Positions 18,440 through 29,821 of a DNA stretch of 64,000 bases are shown piece by piece. Below the pieces are notes generated by a model, which was given only the letters and a program-made list of their open reading frames with translations, made no database searches and was not told the DNA's origin. Position 1 is the first letter of the stretch, and each line of letters starts with the position of its first letter. The position numbers and the translations under genes were made by a program. Source of the stretch: Aliidiomarina celeris (GTDB lineage Bacteria; Pseudomonadota; Gammaproteobacteria; Enterobacterales; Alteromonadaceae); NCBI RefSeq assembly GCF_003316875.1, contig NZ_QMIL01000001.1, positions 682,001-746,000 on the forward strand. Direction: 5' to 3'.

Positions 18440-21067
18440 TTGAACCAATCTAATCGGCCAAAAATTTGGGCCATTTTGCAACACAGTTACTGGCTCTTTA
18501 ATGCGCTGGGCTTAATCGCCGTTTTTGTTTTACCAAGAACCCCGGCTGTTGCGCTGCTTGTGCTGATGTTACTTACGGCCCTTCTTTATGGTTGGCGCAC
18601 TTGGTTTGGTTGGCGCGAAAGCACACTGCATACGGGTACTGCGTCACCCGCATTTTTTGCGCCCGGCAGCACTCAGTTATTGCAGCAAGTGTTTAACGAC
18701 CTGCCCAACCGGGTGTATTGGCGCGATCGAGAATTACGTTTTATGGGTGCAAATCAAGCCTTTCTGCGTGACTTCGGGCTTGATGATCCCGAACAGCTGA
18801 TTGGCAAAACCGACACAGATTTACCAGAACTCAACAAGAACAAAACGCTTTTTGCTCGCGACCAGCTCACCTTTGAACAAGAATCGGCGAGTGGCCACCA
18901 AGAGGTGTCACTGCAAATGCGCGACGCACAAGACACCCCACGTTGGGTCGAACATTCCTCGGTGCCGCTTTATGACGAGTTTGGCGACGTCATAGGCGTG
19001 CTCGGCAGTTACTACGACATTAGTGGCGTTAAAGCCGCAACCGAGCAAATGGCGCGTGCTAAAGAAGCTGCAGAACAAGCAAAAGAAGAAGCCGAACAAG
19101 CCAACCAAGCAAAAAGTAACTTTTTGGCCAACATGAGCCATGAAATTCGAACGCCGATTAACGCGATTGTCGGCATGGCCAGCTTAACACTTAAAACCGA
19201 CCTCAGTGACAAACAAAAGCGCTACATTAAAGTGATCGACAGCTCCTCGAAAGCACTACTGGGTGTTATTAACGACATTCTCGACTTCTCAAAAATTGAA
19301 GCCAACAAGCTCACAATAGAACGCATTCCTTTTGATCTCGACGAAGTACTCGCCACCCTCGCCGACATGTTTGCCTACCGCGCATACGACAAAGACTTAG
19401 AATTTATTATCAACTTGCCGGCCAATATTCCAACCATGTTAGTCGGTGACCCAATGCGCCTCAGCCAAGTGCTTATTAATTTGGTGAGCAACGCAATTAA
19501 ATTTACCGAAGAAGGTGAAATCAACGTCACCTGCACCTTACTGGAACAAACAGAAGAGAAAATATACTTACGTATTTCGGTTACCGACACCGGCATTGGC
19601 ATGAGTGAAGAGCAGCGTGCGAATTTGTTCCAAGCCTTTACGCAAGCAGACGCTTCAACTACCCGCAAATTTGGCGGCACAGGTTTAGGCTTAACCATTT
19701 CTAAACGGCTTATTAACCTAATGCAAGGTGACATGGGCATGACCAGCTCGTTAGGCCAAGGCTCAACATTCTATATCGAGCTGGCTTTACCCATTCAGCA
19801 GGCACAAGACATATCGCATCACCAGTTTTTACTGGAAAAGCTCAAAGGAACGCGCATTTTAGCGGTTGACGACAACCTCAGTACACGCGAAATGCTTTAC
19901 GAAACGCTACGTAGTTACGGTATGGACGCCAAAGTAAGCCGCAGCGGTGAGCAAGCGCTCACCATTATTGAAGAGGCAGTGGCGCAGCAAAAACCTTATC
20001 AGGTAATGTTAATCGACTGGCGTTTACCGGGCATGGACGGCTTAACGCTAGTGGAGCGAATCAACCAAGAAATTCCAGAGCCCATGCGCCCACAAATGAT
20101 ACTTGCTACTGGCTATTACGCCGAGGAATTAGCGGAACGTGCCACGCAAGTTGGAGCCCGCGACTTTATTACCAAGCCGTATACTACCAGTACCTTAGCT
20201 CGGGTTATTTCAAGCGCAGTGTTTCGCACGCAAAACGCGTCCTCTGAACAGGGAACTCAAAAAACCGACTGCATTGACGAGCTTCGCAACGCCCCTGTTT
20301 TGGTGGTCGAAGACAACGAAATTAACCAACATGTGGCACGAGAAATGCTTGAGAGCCACGGCTTTCAAATCGACATTGCGGCACATGGCGAAGAAGCGGT
20401 ACGGATGGTACAAAAAAAGCCGTATGCCATTGTACTGATGGACATTCAAATGCCGATTATGGACGGCTACCAGGCTGCTGAGCGTATTCGCCAGCAATAT
20501 AGCTACCAACAGCTTCCTATTTTAGCGATGACCGCTAACGCCATGAGTGGCGACGTAGAACGCTCCCTCGCAGCGGGCATGCAAGGGCATATTCCAAAAC
20601 CTATCGATGAAGACTTCCTCATTGCTCAGATAAACAAATGGGCTATTCATGGACCCTATGAGCGCACAGAAAATAGTGCCCCTGCGCCTAAACCGAAAAA
20701 GAAATCGCAGCGCTACCCGCAGGTACGCGGCGTCGACTTCGACGACGCTTTGGCACGGCTTAATAACAACATTGAACTTTATGTGCGCTTAGTGAATCAA
20801 TTAGTGCAGCAATATCGCCAAAGCGCCATGAAGGTGGCAGACTTTATTGCGAAAGGAAAATACGACGAAGCAAAACGTTACTTTCATACCCTCAAGGGGG
20901 CCTCTGCGAATCTCGGCTTAACCGCACTGCGAAAGAAAGCCGAAGCACTGGAAAAAGCAGTTATTGAGGGCGATACCGGCGCCATGGCCGACCAAATTAT
21001 GGGTCTTGAAGGCTTATTAGACATTGCAGAGCAAGCTGCACAAGACATCTCTTTGGTGCAACCCTAG
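18440..21067 (+). CDS. Tripartite hybrid sensor histidine kinase (PAS-HisKA-HATPase-REC-REC-Hpt)
   Basis: This 875-residue protein begins at TTG, supported by GAAAGGAG at ideal spacing and no closer alternative. Order: two membrane helices (about 15-55) with almost no periplasmic loop, PAS domain (about 80-200), a short coiled coil, HisKA with His234 (NMSHEIRTP), HATPase (about 340-455, [12 protein letters not shown]), receiver 1 (LAVDDN, Asp in [12 protein letters not shown]), receiver 2 (VVEDNEIN, Asp in [12 protein letters not shown]) and an Hpt domain ([12 protein letters not shown]). The layout is BarA/ArcB-like, but HAMP is absent and a PAS replaces a periplasmic sensor. The signal probably is cytosolic. 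Confidence 0.9.
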   Translation: MNQSNRPKIWAILQHSYWLFNALGLIAVFVLPRTPAVALLVLMLLTALLYGWRTWFGWRESTLHTGTASPAFFAPGSTQLLQQVFNDLPNRVYWRDRELRFMGANQAFLRDFGLDDPEQLIGKTDTDLPELNKNKTLFARDQLTFEQESASGHQEVSLQMRDAQDTPRWVEHSSVPLYDEFGDVIGVLGSYYDISGVKAATEQMARAKEAAEQAKEEAEQANQAKSNFLANMSHEIRTPINAIVGMASLTLKTDLSDKQKRYIKVIDSSSKALLGVINDILDFSKIEANKLTIERIPFDLDEVLATLADMFAYRAYDKDLEFIINLPANIPTMLVGDPMRLSQVLINLVSNAIKFTEEGEINVTCTLLEQTEEKIYLRISVTDTGIGMSEEQRANLFQAFTQADASTTRKFGGTGLGLTISKRLINLMQGDMGMTSSLGQGSTFYIELALPIQQAQDISHHQFLLEKLKGTRILAVDDNLSTREMLYETLRSYGMDAKVSRSGEQALTIIEEAVAQQKPYQVMLIDWRLPGMDGLTLVERINQEIPEPMRPQMILATGYYAEELAERATQVGARDFITKPYTTSTLARVISSAVFRTQNASSEQGTQKTDCIDELRNAPVLVVEDNEINQHVAREMLESHGFQIDIAAHGEEAVRMVQKKPYAIVLMDIQMPIMDGYQAAERIRQQYSYQQLPILAMTANAMSGDVERSLAAGMQGHIPKPIDEDFLIAQINKWAIHGPYERTENSAPAPKPKKKSQRYPQVRGVDFDDALARLNNNIELYVRLVNQLVQQYRQSAMKVADFIAKGKYDEAKRYFHTLKGASANLGLTALRKKAEALEKAVIEGDTGAMADQIMGLEGLLDIAEQAAQDISLVQP

Positions 21068-21112
21068 TGAACAAACAGCCTGCATGATACGGAATTGAAC
21101 TGGAGAACTTGA

Positions 21113-21283
21113 ATGATACGACTACTTTTTCTAATCCCCGTGCTGCTTTGCCTTGCTTGGGCGCTCTACTTAACCAGTAGAGGTTTTAGCCTCAAGCAAG
21201 GAAAGCAAGGTTTTGCTTATATTCTTGGCTTTAGTGGGGTTATCGCTGCTTTTTATACGCTCATGTGGTTTGTCACCAATTAG
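21113..21283 (+). CDS. 56-residue membrane protein, unknown function
   Basis: ATG at 21113 follows TGGAGAAC. The product is 56 residues: a first hydrophobic segment ([20 protein letters not shown]), a short polar loop rich in Lys and Gln ([12 protein letters not shown]) and a second hydrophobic segment ending in FVTN. It starts 46 bases after the hybrid kinase stop on the same strand, so it may be cotranscribed and could modulate the kinase. It overlaps the convergent oadB end by 4 bases. No family is recognised. Confidence 0.7.
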   Translation: MIRLLFLIPVLLCLAWALYLTSRGFSLKQGKQGFAYILGFSGVIAAFYTLMWFVTN

Positions 21284-22410
21284 CCGACCAGCGCCAACAA
21301 CACACCAGCTGCGACCGCAGAACCCAGTACGCCAGCCACATTCGGTCCCATGGCGTGCATTAATAAGAAGTTCTGTGGATCGGCGGCCAAGCCTTCTTTG
21401 TTCACCACGCGCGCGGCCATGGGTACCGCAGACACCCCCGCCGCACCAATAAGCGGGTTAATAGGCACTTTGCTCACCGCATTCATCAGCTTTGCCATTA
21501 ACACTCCCGCCGCCGTACCTAACACAAACGCCGCAGCCCCAAGCATTAAAATACCCAAAGTTTGCGTGGTTAAGAACGATCCGGCCGACAACTGCGCACC
21601 AACCGCTAAACCGAGGAAAATAGTAACGAGGTTAATTAACTCGTTTTGCGCAGTTTTGGTAAGGCGATCAACCACACCACTCTCGCGCATTAAATTACCC
21701 AAGCAGAACATGCCGACTAAAGGAGCGGCGGTAGGCAGCAGCAAGGCAGTGAGCAACAAAACTAAAATAGGAAACAGAATGCGCGCCCGCTTCGACACAG
21801 GTTTGAGCTGCACCATTTTAATTTGGCGCTCCTTTTTCGAGGTTAATGCGCGCATTACCGGCGGTTGAATAATAGGCACCAAAGCCATGTACGAATACGC
21901 GGCAACGGCAATCGGTCCCAATAATTCCGGCGCTAATTGCGACGAGAGATAAATGGCGGTCGGCCCGTCTGCTCCCCCTATAATGGCGATAGCTGCAGCC
22001 TGCGCTAGGGTAAAATCTAAACCTGGAACCCAATTTAACGCAATGGCACCAATTAAAGTGGCAAAAATACCGAATTGTGCCGCAGCTCCCAACAGCAGCA
22101 TGCGCGGGTTCGCTAATAAGGCGCTGAAGTCTGTGAGCGCACCCACCCCCAAAAATATCAGTAACGGAAACACTCCAGACTTAATACCGACGGTATAAAA
22201 TGCATCCAGTATGCCGCCCGGCTCATTCATACCAGCCAGCGGAATATTACTCAGAATGGCACCAAAGCCAATGGGCAACAGTAACAAGGGCTCAAACTTG
22301 CGAACAACCGCGAGATAAATAAGCACCATACCCACTGCAATCATGAGCAGTTCACCCGGGGTAAGCGCCACAATACCTGTGGTGTTCCAAAGCGTTGTAA
22401 GCATTTCCAC
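21280..22410 (-). CDS. oadB: Oxaloacetate decarboxylase beta subunit (sodium pump)
   Basis: This 376-residue, strongly hydrophobic protein forms the sodium channel of the biotin-dependent decarboxylase complex. Carboxybiotin decarboxylation at this subunit drives sodium export. The conserved block [11 protein letters not shown], with the Asp used for sodium binding, and the C-terminal [12 protein letters not shown] and [18 protein letters not shown] are intact. It is the last gene of oadG-oadA-oadB, 4 bases after oadA. A sodium pump of this kind suits a marine organism. Confidence 0.95.
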   Translation of the reverse strand: MEMLTTLWNTTGIVALTPGELLMIAVGMVLIYLAVVRKFEPLLLLPIGFGAILSNIPLAGMNEPGGILDAFYTVGIKSGVFPLLIFLGVGALTDFSALLANPRMLLLGAAAQFGIFATLIGAIALNWVPGLDFTLAQAAAIAIIGGADGPTAIYLSSQLAPELLGPIAVAAYSYMALVPIIQPPVMRALTSKKERQIKMVQLKPVSKRARILFPILVLLLTALLLPTAAPLVGMFCLGNLMRESGVVDRLTKTAQNELINLVTIFLGLAVGAQLSAGSFLTTQTLGILMLGAAAFVLGTAAGVLMAKLMNAVSKVPINPLIGAAGVSAVPMAARVVNKEGLAADPQNFLLMHAMGPNVAGVLGSAVAAGVLLALVG

Positions 22411-22414
22411 GGCG

Positions 22415-24223
22415 TTACGCTCCTTTTAGCTCAATCAGCACGTCACCGGTGTTTACACTTGCACCTTCTGCAATTTTTACTTCGGTTACGGTTCCCGAAC
22501 AATGGCTGCGTACCTCTGTTTCCATTTTCATAGCTTCCAGAATCATCACCACGTCGTCTTCGGCCACGGAGTCGCCGGCTTTCACCATCACCTTCCAAAC
22601 ATTACCTGAAAGGGGCGCTTTAACTTGTGCCGAAGCTCCATGTGCAGCTTCTTTAGGTTCTGTTTGTGATGATGCTTTGCTGGCGTTACTTGAACTTGCC
22701 GCTGAAACACTATTGAGTGAACCGTCTGGGCCCACCTCTACCCTAAATACTTGGCCGTCCACCCGTACGTCGTAGCATTCCACACCGGCTTCGCTTGGCT
22801 GCGCGGCGCTCTGCTCTTTATCGCCTGTTGTTTCTGTTTGAGGCTCAGGCTCAAAGGCGTCTGGGTTACCGCGATTTTGTAAAAACCGCAGCCCAATTTG
22901 AGGAAACAAGGCGTAGGTTAATACATCGTCCTCCACGGCCTCAGCTAAAGTAATTTGCTCTTCTTTCGCTTTACGCTGAAGGCTTTCACTCAAACTATCA
23001 AATTCATCGTCGAGTAAGTCCGCCGGCCGGCAGGTAATAGCCTCTTCACCATTCAGCACTTTCGCTTGCAGCTCCGCATTTACCGGCGCTGCCGTCGCAC
23101 CATACTCGCCTTTCAACACACCCGCGGTTTCGCGTGAAATCGACTTATATCGTTCACCCGTTAACACATTGAGTACCGCTTGCGTTCCCACAATTTGCGA
23201 GGTTGGCGTTACTAAAGGGATAAATCCAAGATCTTCACGCACACGCGGAATTTCTTGCAACACTTCGTCAAATTTTTCACTGGCACCCTGCTCACGTAAT
23301 TGGTTTTCCATATTGGTAAGCATGCCGCCCGGTACCTGTGCGAGCAAAATGCGGGCATCGACACCCTTTAAAGACCCCTCAAACTGCGCATATTTTTTGC
23401 GCACCTCGCGAAAATGGGTGGCAATGGGCTCAAGTCCTTCTAAATCTATACCTGTGTCGCGATCCGTACCCTCAACCATCGCCACTAAGGTTTCTGTTGC
23501 AGAGTGTCCATAGGTCATGCTCATCGGTGATATCGCCGTGTCGAGCATATCAATACCAGCGTCTATGGCTTTCATGTAGGTTGCCGTACTCAATCCGGTG
23601 GTGGCATGACACTGCATTGCAATGGGTACCGACACACGTTTTTTCAGTGCAGAAATAAGCTCAAAGGCGTCGTAGGGGCGTAATAAACCTGCCATGTCCT
23701 TAATACAAATGGAATGGCACCCTAAATCTTCCATTTCAGCCGCCATATCGAGCCACTTTTCTAAGGTATGAACTGGGCTCACCGTATACGACAAAGTGCC
23801 CTGTGCATGGCCATCATTTGCAATCGTTGCGGCAATCGCAGTTTTCAAGTTACGCACGTCGTTCATCGCGTCAAAAATGCGAAATACATCAACACCGTTT
23901 ATTCGTGCACGCTCAACAAAGCGCTTTACCACGTCGTCTGCATAATGGCGATAACCGAGCAAATTCTGCCCGCGCAATAGCATTTGCTGTTTGGTGTTCG
24001 GCATGGCTTGCTTTATTTTCCGCAAACGTTCCCACGGGTCCTCACCCAAATAGCGAATACAACTGTCGAAGGTAGCACCGCCCCAGCTTTCTAATGACCA
24101 AAACCCTGCTTTATCGAGTGCTTCTGCCACGGGTAACATATCGTCGATCCGAAAACGGGTGGCGAGTATCGACTGGTGTGCATCTCTTAATACAAGCTCG
24201 GTAAGCTTTAATGGCTGGCTCAT
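22415..24223 (-). CDS. oadA: Oxaloacetate decarboxylase alpha subunit
   Basis: This 602-residue protein combines an N-terminal carboxyltransferase TIM barrel ([12 protein letters not shown], the [11 protein letters not shown] lysine segment, MQCHATTG metal-binding His), a conserved carboxylase domain ([12 protein letters not shown]), a proline/alanine-rich linker around 470-540 and a C-terminal biotinyl domain with the biotin acceptor in EAMKMET. It transfers the carboxyl of oxaloacetate to biotin for OadB. Its ATG overlaps the oadG stop by one base. It could also be read as a pyruvate carboxylase B subunit, but OadB and OadG alongside settle the call. Confidence 0.95.
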   Translation of the reverse strand: MSQPLKLTELVLRDAHQSILATRFRIDDMLPVAEALDKAGFWSLESWGGATFDSCIRYLGEDPWERLRKIKQAMPNTKQQMLLRGQNLLGYRHYADDVVKRFVERARINGVDVFRIFDAMNDVRNLKTAIAATIANDGHAQGTLSYTVSPVHTLEKWLDMAAEMEDLGCHSICIKDMAGLLRPYDAFELISALKKRVSVPIAMQCHATTGLSTATYMKAIDAGIDMLDTAISPMSMTYGHSATETLVAMVEGTDRDTGIDLEGLEPIATHFREVRKKYAQFEGSLKGVDARILLAQVPGGMLTNMENQLREQGASEKFDEVLQEIPRVREDLGFIPLVTPTSQIVGTQAVLNVLTGERYKSISRETAGVLKGEYGATAAPVNAELQAKVLNGEEAITCRPADLLDDEFDSLSESLQRKAKEEQITLAEAVEDDVLTYALFPQIGLRFLQNRGNPDAFEPEPQTETTGDKEQSAAQPSEAGVECYDVRVDGQVFRVEVGPDGSLNSVSAASSSNASKASSQTEPKEAAHGASAQVKAPLSGNVWKVMVKAGDSVAEDDVVMILEAMKMETEVRSHCSGTVTEVKIAEGASVNTGDVLIELKGA

Positions 24224-24513
24224 TAGGAATCTCCCTGATTATTATCATTTGTTTTGTGGGCGTTTGCCGCCACGTTTTTTGCACTGCGCTTTGCAGACGC
24301 ACGAAAACGCTGAACCGCAACACCAATTGCGGCCACTTGGGCGGGTGTTGCTGAAGTTGAACGAGGCGACGCTGCCTCCACCTCCGAAGCCTCACGCTCC
24401 GGACAAAGAAAAACGAGAAGGTAGGTAACAAGAGTAAGTAAAACAAGAAAAACAAAAACCACCCCTAAGCCCACAAGCATAAGCTCAGCAGCGTTTGTTA
24501 GTAAGTCCTGCAT
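24223..24513 (-). CDS. oadG: Oxaloacetate decarboxylase gamma subunit
   Basis: This 96-residue protein has one N-terminal membrane helix ([21 protein letters not shown]) given here by position only at about residues 11-32, then an Ala/Ser/Pro-rich cytosolic tail. That is the usual OadG design: it anchors OadA to OadB. The tail contains the expected [15 protein letters not shown] stretch. It is first in the operon, and the intergenic 24514-24672 upstream holds its promoter, which I could not pin down. Confidence 0.88.
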   Translation of the reverse strand: MQDLLTNAAELMLVGLGVVFVFLVLLTLVTYLLVFLCPEREASEVEAASPRSTSATPAQVAAIGVAVQRFRASAKRSAKNVAANAHKTNDNNQGDS

Positions 24514-24672
24514 AATGGCGCTCCGACGTCCTTTTACACGAATAGTTTAAGACTAAACCCTAGTGTAATGAACGTACAGAAATATGCGAGCAAATGCCCG
24601 ATTTGATTGAAAATACTTGGTATAAATAAGGGTAATAGCAAACAAGAGGGAAAAGCAATAAAGCGAACAAAA

Positions 24673-24749
24673 TGGCGCGCTCGGGAGGATTCGAACCTCC
24701 GACCGCCTGGTTCGTAGCCAGGTACTCTATCCAGCTGAGCTACGAGCGC
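24673..24749 (-). tRNA. tRNA-Arg (anticodon ACG), copy 2
   Basis: The 77-nt cloverleaf has acceptor GCGCTCG pairing with CGAGCGC, an anticodon loop with ACG, TTCGAAT in the T loop and an encoded CCA. A is expected to be edited to inosine by TadA. It is identical to the neighbouring copy. Confidence 0.97.
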
Positions 24750-24780
24750 GCTGTTTTGTTCTTTTTGCAAATTTGGAAAA

Positions 24781-24857
24781 TGGCGCGCTCGGGAGGATTC
24801 GAACCTCCGACCGCCTGGTTCGTAGCCAGGTACTCTATCCAGCTGAGCTACGAGCGC
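24781..24857 (-). tRNA. tRNA-Arg (anticodon ACG), copy 1
   Basis: The 77-nt tRNA is identical to the copy 31 bases downstream, with CCA encoded. It follows tRNA-Ser on the same strand, matching the serV-argV order downstream of csrA in E. coli. Confidence 0.97.
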
Positions 24858-24879
24858 GTTGCAATTCCAAATGTGTAAC

Positions 24880-24972
24880 TGGCGGTGAGGGAGGGATTCG
24901 AACCCTCGATAGGGCTACAAACCCTATACTCCCTTAGCAGGGGAGCGCCTTCAGCCTCTCGGCCACCTCACC
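24880..24972 (-). tRNA. tRNA-Ser (anticodon GCT)
   Basis: The 93-nt class II tRNA has acceptor GGTGAGG/CCTCACC, anticodon GCT, a long variable arm (TATAGGG...CCCTATC) and encoded CCA. It is first in a Ser-Arg-Arg operon. Confidence 0.97.
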
Positions 24973-24989
24973 GCAACTTGTGGGCGTGA

Positions 24990-25017
24990 ATTCTAGAGAT
25001 TTTCACGCGTATGTCAA
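24990..25017 (-). promoter_or_regulatory. Promoter of the Ser-Arg-Arg tRNA operon
   Basis: TTGACA and TAGAAT are separated by 16 bases on the minus strand, 18 bases before the tRNA-Ser 5' end. Confidence 0.75.
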
Positions 25018-25088
25018 CGGTTTTTATGAATCCCAGAATCAACTGCGGGATTATTGTTCAAATTGGTGATTTTGCCAGCGAATAATTG

Positions 25089-25114
25089 AAAAAACCGGCA
25101 CAACGCCGGTTTTA
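25089..25114 (-). terminator. csrA terminator
   Basis: AAAACCGGC-ACAAC-GCCGGTTTT lies 18 bases past the csrA stop. The minus-strand T-run follows the stem. Confidence 0.85.
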
Positions 25115-25131
25115 ACAGCATGGTTCAGCGT

Positions 25132-25323
25132 TTAGTCGTTTGACTCAGAAGAGTCGCCCTTTTCCTGCTGAATACGCATATAGATCTCTTCCCGATGTAC
25201 CGAGACATCCTTCGGCGCATTGACACCAATACGCACCTGGTTTCCCTTTACACCCAGAACTGTCACGGTAACGTTGTCACCGATCATGAGTGTTTCACCA
25301 ACCCGGCGGGTTAAGATTAACAT
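25132..25323 (-). CDS. csrA: Carbon storage regulator CsrA
   Basis: This 63-residue RNA-binding dimer is nearly canonical: [36 protein letters not shown] and [11 protein letters not shown]. The Leu4/Arg6 and Arg44-region residues used for GGA binding are present. It represses or activates translation by binding GGA motifs in leaders and would be antagonised by small RNAs of a BarA/UvrY-type cascade. It lies between alaS and the tRNA-Ser gene, as in E. coli, with its own terminator. Confidence 0.97.
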   Translation of the reverse strand: MLILTRRVGETLMIGDNVTVTVLGVKGNQVRIGVNAPKDVSVHREEIYMRIQQEKGDSSESND

Positions 25324-25492
25324 TGATGTACTCCTTCAATACCGATTTACGACAAAACCCGCATACACGCATTTTGCCTTTCGCATAGTATCAATCTGAA
25401 CACAAATGACACTATTACAGAGCTCATAACTTTCGTTCAAATGCAGGGGCTAAACTATAACATTACTCATCCAACAAATAGCATAGCACAGC

Positions 25493-25515
25493 AAAAAAAA
25501 AACGAAAGCCCGTTT
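25493..25515 (-). terminator. Weak alaS terminator
   Basis: On the minus strand, a short stem AAACG-GGCTTT-CGTTT runs into about ten T residues, 14 bases after the alaS stop. The short stem makes it uncertain. Confidence 0.5.
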
Positions 25516-25528
25516 GGGTGCATCCTTA

Positions 25529-28138
25529 TCAGCTATTCAGTATGTCCGTTAACCACTGTTTTGCAGCCGCCAGTGCATTGTCCAACTGTTCAGGTTGAGT
25601 GCCTCCAGCTTGTGCCATATCTGGTCTACCGCCGCCTTTACCGCCAACAACTGCGGCAGCTACGTTTACCAGTTCGCCGGCTTTCAAACGGCTTGTTAAG
25701 CCTTTTGTTACACCGGCAATTAAACTTACTTTACCTTCGTCACGCATTGCGAGAAGCACTACCGCTTCTTGCAAACGCGTTTTTATGTCGTCTACGAGGT
25801 CACGCAATCCTTTCGGATCGCCGCTTGTCATTTCCGCCACAATAATCTTAACGCCACCCACAATTTCTGGATTAGCAGCTAATTCGGCCCCTACATTGGC
25901 CGACAACTTGCGCAATAACTCTTGGTTTTCACGCTCTAACTGTTTCTGCTTTTCCAGTATAGACTCAATACGGTCTACTACACCGGTTTGATCACTCTTC
26001 ACTAACTGAGCAATTCCACGTAGTTGCTCGTGTTGGCTCTGTGTGAACGCTAATGCATTCGCTCCTGTAACCGCTTCAATGCGGCGCACGCCAGAAGCAA
26101 TGCCAGCCTCACTGGTGATTCGGAACAAGCCAATGTCACCGGTACGCGCAACGTGGGTTCCACCGCACAGCTCCATGGAGTAGGTTCCCATGCGAACAAC
26201 CCGCACATCGTCGTCGTATTTCTCACCAAAAAGTGCCATCGCACCGGCCGCTTTCGCTTTCTCAATCGGCATTACTGCGGTTTCTAATTCCCAGTTCTTG
26301 AGAATCTCGCAGTTCACTTCCCGCTCAATTTCAGTTAACTCTTGCACCGAAACGGCTTGAGCATGAGAGAAATCGAAGCGCAAACGCTGTTCATCTACCA
26401 ACGAGCCTTTCTGCATCACATGCTCGCCTAAATGGTTGCGTAATGCTGCATGAATCAGATGTGTGGCTGAATGATTACGGCGAATCGCATTTCTACGCTC
26501 CGAATCAACCACAGCTTCAACTCGATCAGCTAAGCTAAGCTTCTGATTCGCCTTGCCAATATGCCCAATACCCTTGCCTAGATAGCGAGTGTCAGACACC
26601 GCAAATGCAACGACACCTGCTTTGCTGAAAAAGCCGGTGTCACCCACTTGGCCGCCACTTTCTGCATAAAACGGAGTACGTTGCAGTACTAAAGTAGCCT
26701 CCTCACCCGCCGCTACTTCGTGCACAGACTCACCATTCACATAGATTTCGACAATTTCCGACTCATCGATGTCGTGGGTGTAACCTTTGAATTCCGTTAC
26801 CGTTGCAGCGGTAACTTGGGCATTATAGTCCACCCCAAATTGTGAAGCCTGTTGCGCACGCTGGCGTTGCTCGGCCATTGCCGCATCAAAGCCAGTTTGA
26901 TCAATACCAACACCCCGCTCGCGCGTTATGTCTGCTGTTAAATCGTAAGGAAAACCATAGGTGTCATAAAGCTTAAACGCCACATCGCCCGCTAAGGTAT
27001 CGCCTTCTTTTAGGTCCTGCATTGCCTCGTCGAGCAGTGCTAAACCGCGTTGAACGGTGCGTGCAAATTGCTCTTCTTCCTGCTGCAATGCTTTTACAAT
27101 TCGCGTTTCTGCGGCTTTCAGCTCTGGGAAAGCGTTACCCATAAGGCGCACAAGCTCTGCAACTAACTTATAAAAGAATGCGTCGGTCGCCCCTAATTTA
27201 TGCCCGTGGCGAACAGCGCGGCGAATAATACGGCGCAATACATAACCGCGCCCTTCGTTTGAAGGCGTAACACCGTCGGTAATTAAAAACGCACAACTGC
27301 GAATGTGGTCGGCAATAACACGCAGCGACTGAGCAGTGAGGTCATTGGTTCCCACTACTTTTGCGGCCTGTTCAATAAGCGCTACAAAGGTATCGGTTTC
27401 GTAATTTGAATGCACGTGTTGCATCACGGCGGCAATGCGCTCGAGCCCCATGCCGGTGTCTACCGACGGTTTAGGCAACGGCTCTAAGGTACCGTCTTTT
27501 TGCCGGTTATATTGCATGAAAACGAGGTTCCATATTTCAATATAACGGTCACCGTCTTCTTCAGGCGTACCAGGAGGTCCACCCCACACATCTTCACCAT
27601 GATCATAGAAAATTTCCGAGCATGGGCCGCAAGGGCCGGTATCGCCCATTTGCCAAAAATTATCTTTCGCGCCAATTCGGCTTATGCGGTCAACCGGTAC
27701 GCCAATTTCCTTTGCCCAGATGTCGAACGCTTCGTCGTCTTCTTCAAACACCGTTACCCACAGTTTTTCTTTTGGCAGCTGTAAGGTTTCGGTCAGAAAT
27801 TGCCAAGCATACTGAATAGCCTCGCGTTTAAAGTAGTCGCCAAAGCTAAAATTACCGAGCATTTCAAAAAAAGTGTGATGGCGTGCTGTATAGCCAACAT
27901 TTTCTAAATCATTGTGCTTGCCGCCTGCGCGAACACAGCGCTGAGAACTGGTTGCTCGCGTATAGCCGCGCTGCTCCGTACCTAAGAATACGTCTTTAAA
28001 CGGCACCATACCGGCATTGGTAAAAAGCAAAGTTGCGTCGTTACCGGGAATTAATGAGCTACTGGGCACTATTTCGTGCCCACGGTCTGCGAAAAACTGC
28101 AAAAATGCAGAGCGAATTTCAGCGCTAGTCATACTCAT
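25529..28138 (-). CDS. alaS: Alanyl-tRNA synthetase
   Basis: This protein of about 869 residues charges tRNA-Ala. Order: class II catalytic core ([46 protein letters not shown]), tRNA-recognition helices, editing domain ([25 protein letters not shown] zinc ligands) and a C-terminal C-Ala domain ([15 protein letters not shown]). The start at 28138 ([12 protein letters not shown]) has AGGAAA nine bases upstream. The frame extends 18 codons further, but those have no homology that I recognise. recX lies 84 bases upstream. Confidence 0.97.
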   Translation of the reverse strand: MSMTSAEIRSAFLQFFADRGHEIVPSSSLIPGNDATLLFTNAGMVPFKDVFLGTEQRGYTRATSSQRCVRAGGKHNDLENVGYTARHHTFFEMLGNFSFGDYFKREAIQYAWQFLTETLQLPKEKLWVTVFEEDDEAFDIWAKEIGVPVDRISRIGAKDNFWQMGDTGPCGPCSEIFYDHGEDVWGGPPGTPEEDGDRYIEIWNLVFMQYNRQKDGTLEPLPKPSVDTGMGLERIAAVMQHVHSNYETDTFVALIEQAAKVVGTNDLTAQSLRVIADHIRSCAFLITDGVTPSNEGRGYVLRRIIRRAVRHGHKLGATDAFFYKLVAELVRLMGNAFPELKAAETRIVKALQQEEEQFARTVQRGLALLDEAMQDLKEGDTLAGDVAFKLYDTYGFPYDLTADITRERGVGIDQTGFDAAMAEQRQRAQQASQFGVDYNAQVTAATVTEFKGYTHDIDESEIVEIYVNGESVHEVAAGEEATLVLQRTPFYAESGGQVGDTGFFSKAGVVAFAVSDTRYLGKGIGHIGKANQKLSLADRVEAVVDSERRNAIRRNHSATHLIHAALRNHLGEHVMQKGSLVDEQRLRFDFSHAQAVSVQELTEIEREVNCEILKNWELETAVMPIEKAKAAGAMALFGEKYDDDVRVVRMGTYSMELCGGTHVARTGDIGLFRITSEAGIASGVRRIEAVTGANALAFTQSQHEQLRGIAQLVKSDQTGVVDRIESILEKQKQLERENQELLRKLSANVGAELAANPEIVGGVKIIVAEMTSGDPKGLRDLVDDIKTRLQEAVVLLAMRDEGKVSLIAGVTKGLTSRLKAGELVNVAAAVVGGKGGGRPDMAQAGGTQPEQLDNALAAAKQWLTDILNS

Positions 28139-28222
28139 GAAATGCTTTCCTGCTTCTAAATTCGAAAAATGAAATGGGATCAATAGGGTCATGAATGGTC
28201 AAAATATTACCACGGGCACAGC

Positions 28223-28726
28223 TCAAAAAATAGCGTCGTCCGGGTCGAAATCATCGCTTTCGAGCCACTCCATAGCTGCGCGAATATGCGCCATCGAAAA
28301 CCCACGCGACGCTAAAAAACGTTGCCGGCGGGCTCGCTCCTTCGGGTCGGTGCCAGCCGGCACTTTAAACTTTCGGTACAGGGCTTCACGCGCGAGCGCA
28401 AACCAGTCTATATTTTGCGCTTCTAATTCCGCTTGTACCGCTTCGCCTTGCACGCCGCGCTCGCTCAACTGCGCGAGAATTTTACGCGGCCCTTGGCGTT
28501 GTTGCGACTTTTGCCGAATAAAGCTACTCGAGAAACGCGCATCGGACTGCCAGTTGCGCGCCTCGAGTTGCTCAAGAACCTGCGCGACAGCGTCTGGTTC
28601 GAAGCCCTTTTGCGTCAACTTGCGCTGCAGCTCCATCCGACTATGTTCGCGGCGGCTAAGGAGATAAACCGCGCGCTCTTCTATTGCTTTTGGGTCGGCC
28701 GGCTGTTCAGGAAGCTTTCGCACCAT
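28223..28726 (-). CDS. recX: Regulatory protein RecX
   Basis: This 167-residue protein consists of three tandem helical repeats, with YLLSRREHSRMELQRKLTQKG at the N-terminus (given to its first 20 residues) and RFLASRGFSMAHIRAAM at the C-terminus. RecX binds in the groove of RecA filaments and inhibits them. The gene is usually cotranscribed with recA. Here agmatine deiminase takes that place, while alaS still follows as in E. coli. Confidence 0.93.
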   Translation of the reverse strand: MVRKLPEQPADPKAIEERAVYLLSRREHSRMELQRKLTQKGFEPDAVAQVLEQLEARNWQSDARFSSSFIRQKSQQRQGPRKILAQLSERGVQGEAVQAELEAQNIDWFALAREALYRKFKVPAGTDPKERARRQRFLASRGFSMAHIRAAMEWLESDDFDPDDAIF

Positions 28727-28732
28727 AACCCT

Positions 28733-29821
28733 TTACTCACTCGACGCAGTTGAACTAAGTTCTGGCTCAACCCAACTAGCACAATGCAGTCCGCCGCCAC
28801 CTGCCAGCAATGCGCGCGCGGGCGATTGGCGCACGTCCACGTGCGGCAACGCCTGTTGCATAATGGCTAACGCCTGTTGGTCTTCGGCAATTCCAAATGT
28901 GGGCAGCACAACAAGATTACCGGCGCGAATAAAGTTCAAATAGCTCGCCATGAGAGGCATTCCCGCTATGCGCCGACGTACACCTGCTCGCGCTGCAATC
29001 GAAGTTGCCTCCGAATTCGACAGCCGCAATGGCGTTGGCAATGGCAACGCTACACACTGATAAGCCCGCTCTTTCGCGTCGCGCGCCTCGGTTAAATAAC
29101 GCTCCACCCGTTTACAGGTGGCATAATCAGCATGCCCAGGTTTGGCCATGGCATAGGCTATTACACCCGGCGCTAAAAAGCTGGCCACGTTATCCGCATG
29201 GCCACCGGTTTCGTCGGCGCTAAATTTGCCCGGTAACCAATGGATGCGCTCAATCCCTAAGCGTTCACGTAATTCAGTCTCAAAGGCTTTTACCGACCAC
29301 TCGCTATTGGCAGCACGAAACAAGGTACCGCCGGCACATGCCAAGCCTGTGCCTTCGCCATCGGTGTACAGTGCCCCACCTTCTAACACAATATCGTGCG
29401 CAGAAACCTTGGCCTGTAAATACTGCGACAGCCAATCACGCGCATCGACGTCTTTTTGCCATTGATCATCGACGCCGCTCCAGCCGTCGAAACCAAAGTG
29501 TTGGTGCAGCCCATTGGCGCAAACGAAAGGCGCACAGTCGCGCAACCAAATATCGGCATATTCAACCTCGTGGAGCTGAACCCGCTGCGCGGCGCTCCCA
29601 CCAAGAGTTGCCTCGAGCTTTTCCGTTGCCGCCGACAGAGCCGCTTTAGGAACCATCAAATGCAATTCCAACGCTGTGTCGTTTAAGGTCGACAACAATG
29701 CCAGAATGTCGCCTTGCGCGGCGTCACCGGCCATCGGCCAAATGTCACTTCGGTAAGGCCAACGCAGCCAAATACCCTTAGCCGCATGCCATTCCGGCAG
29801 CCATTGTTGCTGTTCCGTCAT
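28733..29821 (-). CDS. aguA: Agmatine deiminase
   Basis: This 362-residue protein of the peptidyl-arginine-deiminase-like guanidine hydrolase family converts agmatine to N-carbamoylputrescine and ammonia in polyamine synthesis. Visible signatures are [38 protein letters not shown] and the catalytic Cys in GGGGLHCAS. No N-carbamoylputrescine amidase (aguB), the usual partner, is next to it. The ATG overlaps the rluB stop by 4 bases, placing it in the rnm-to-alaS gene train. Confidence 0.88.
   Translation of the reverse strand: MTEQQQWLPEWHAAKGIWLRWPYRSDIWPMAGDAAQGDILALLSTLNDTALELHLMVPKAALSAATEKLEATLGGSAAQRVQLHEVEYADIWLRDCAPFVCANGLHQHFGFDGWSGVDDQWQKDVDARDWLSQYLQAKVSAHDIVLEGGALYTDGEGTGLACAGGTLFRAANSEWSVKAFETELRERLGIERIHWLPGKFSADETGGHADNVASFLAPGVIAYAMAKPGHADYATCKRVERYLTEARDAKERAYQCVALPLPTPLRLSNSEATSIAARAGVRRRIAGMPLMASYLNFIRAGNLVVLPTFGIAEDQQALAIMQQALPHVDVRQSPARALLAGGGGLHCASWVEPELSSTASSE

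Noticed and set aside
24672-24878. An apparent repeated short protein (GFEPPTAWFVARYSIQLSYE).
   Set aside because: It is a translation of the antisense strand of two identical tRNA-Arg genes.
28733-29821. Reading the agmatine deiminase as an arginine deiminase.
   Set aside because: The motifs and length fit the agmatine deiminase/peptidyl-arginine-deiminase-like group, and no arginine-deiminase pathway genes are adjacent.
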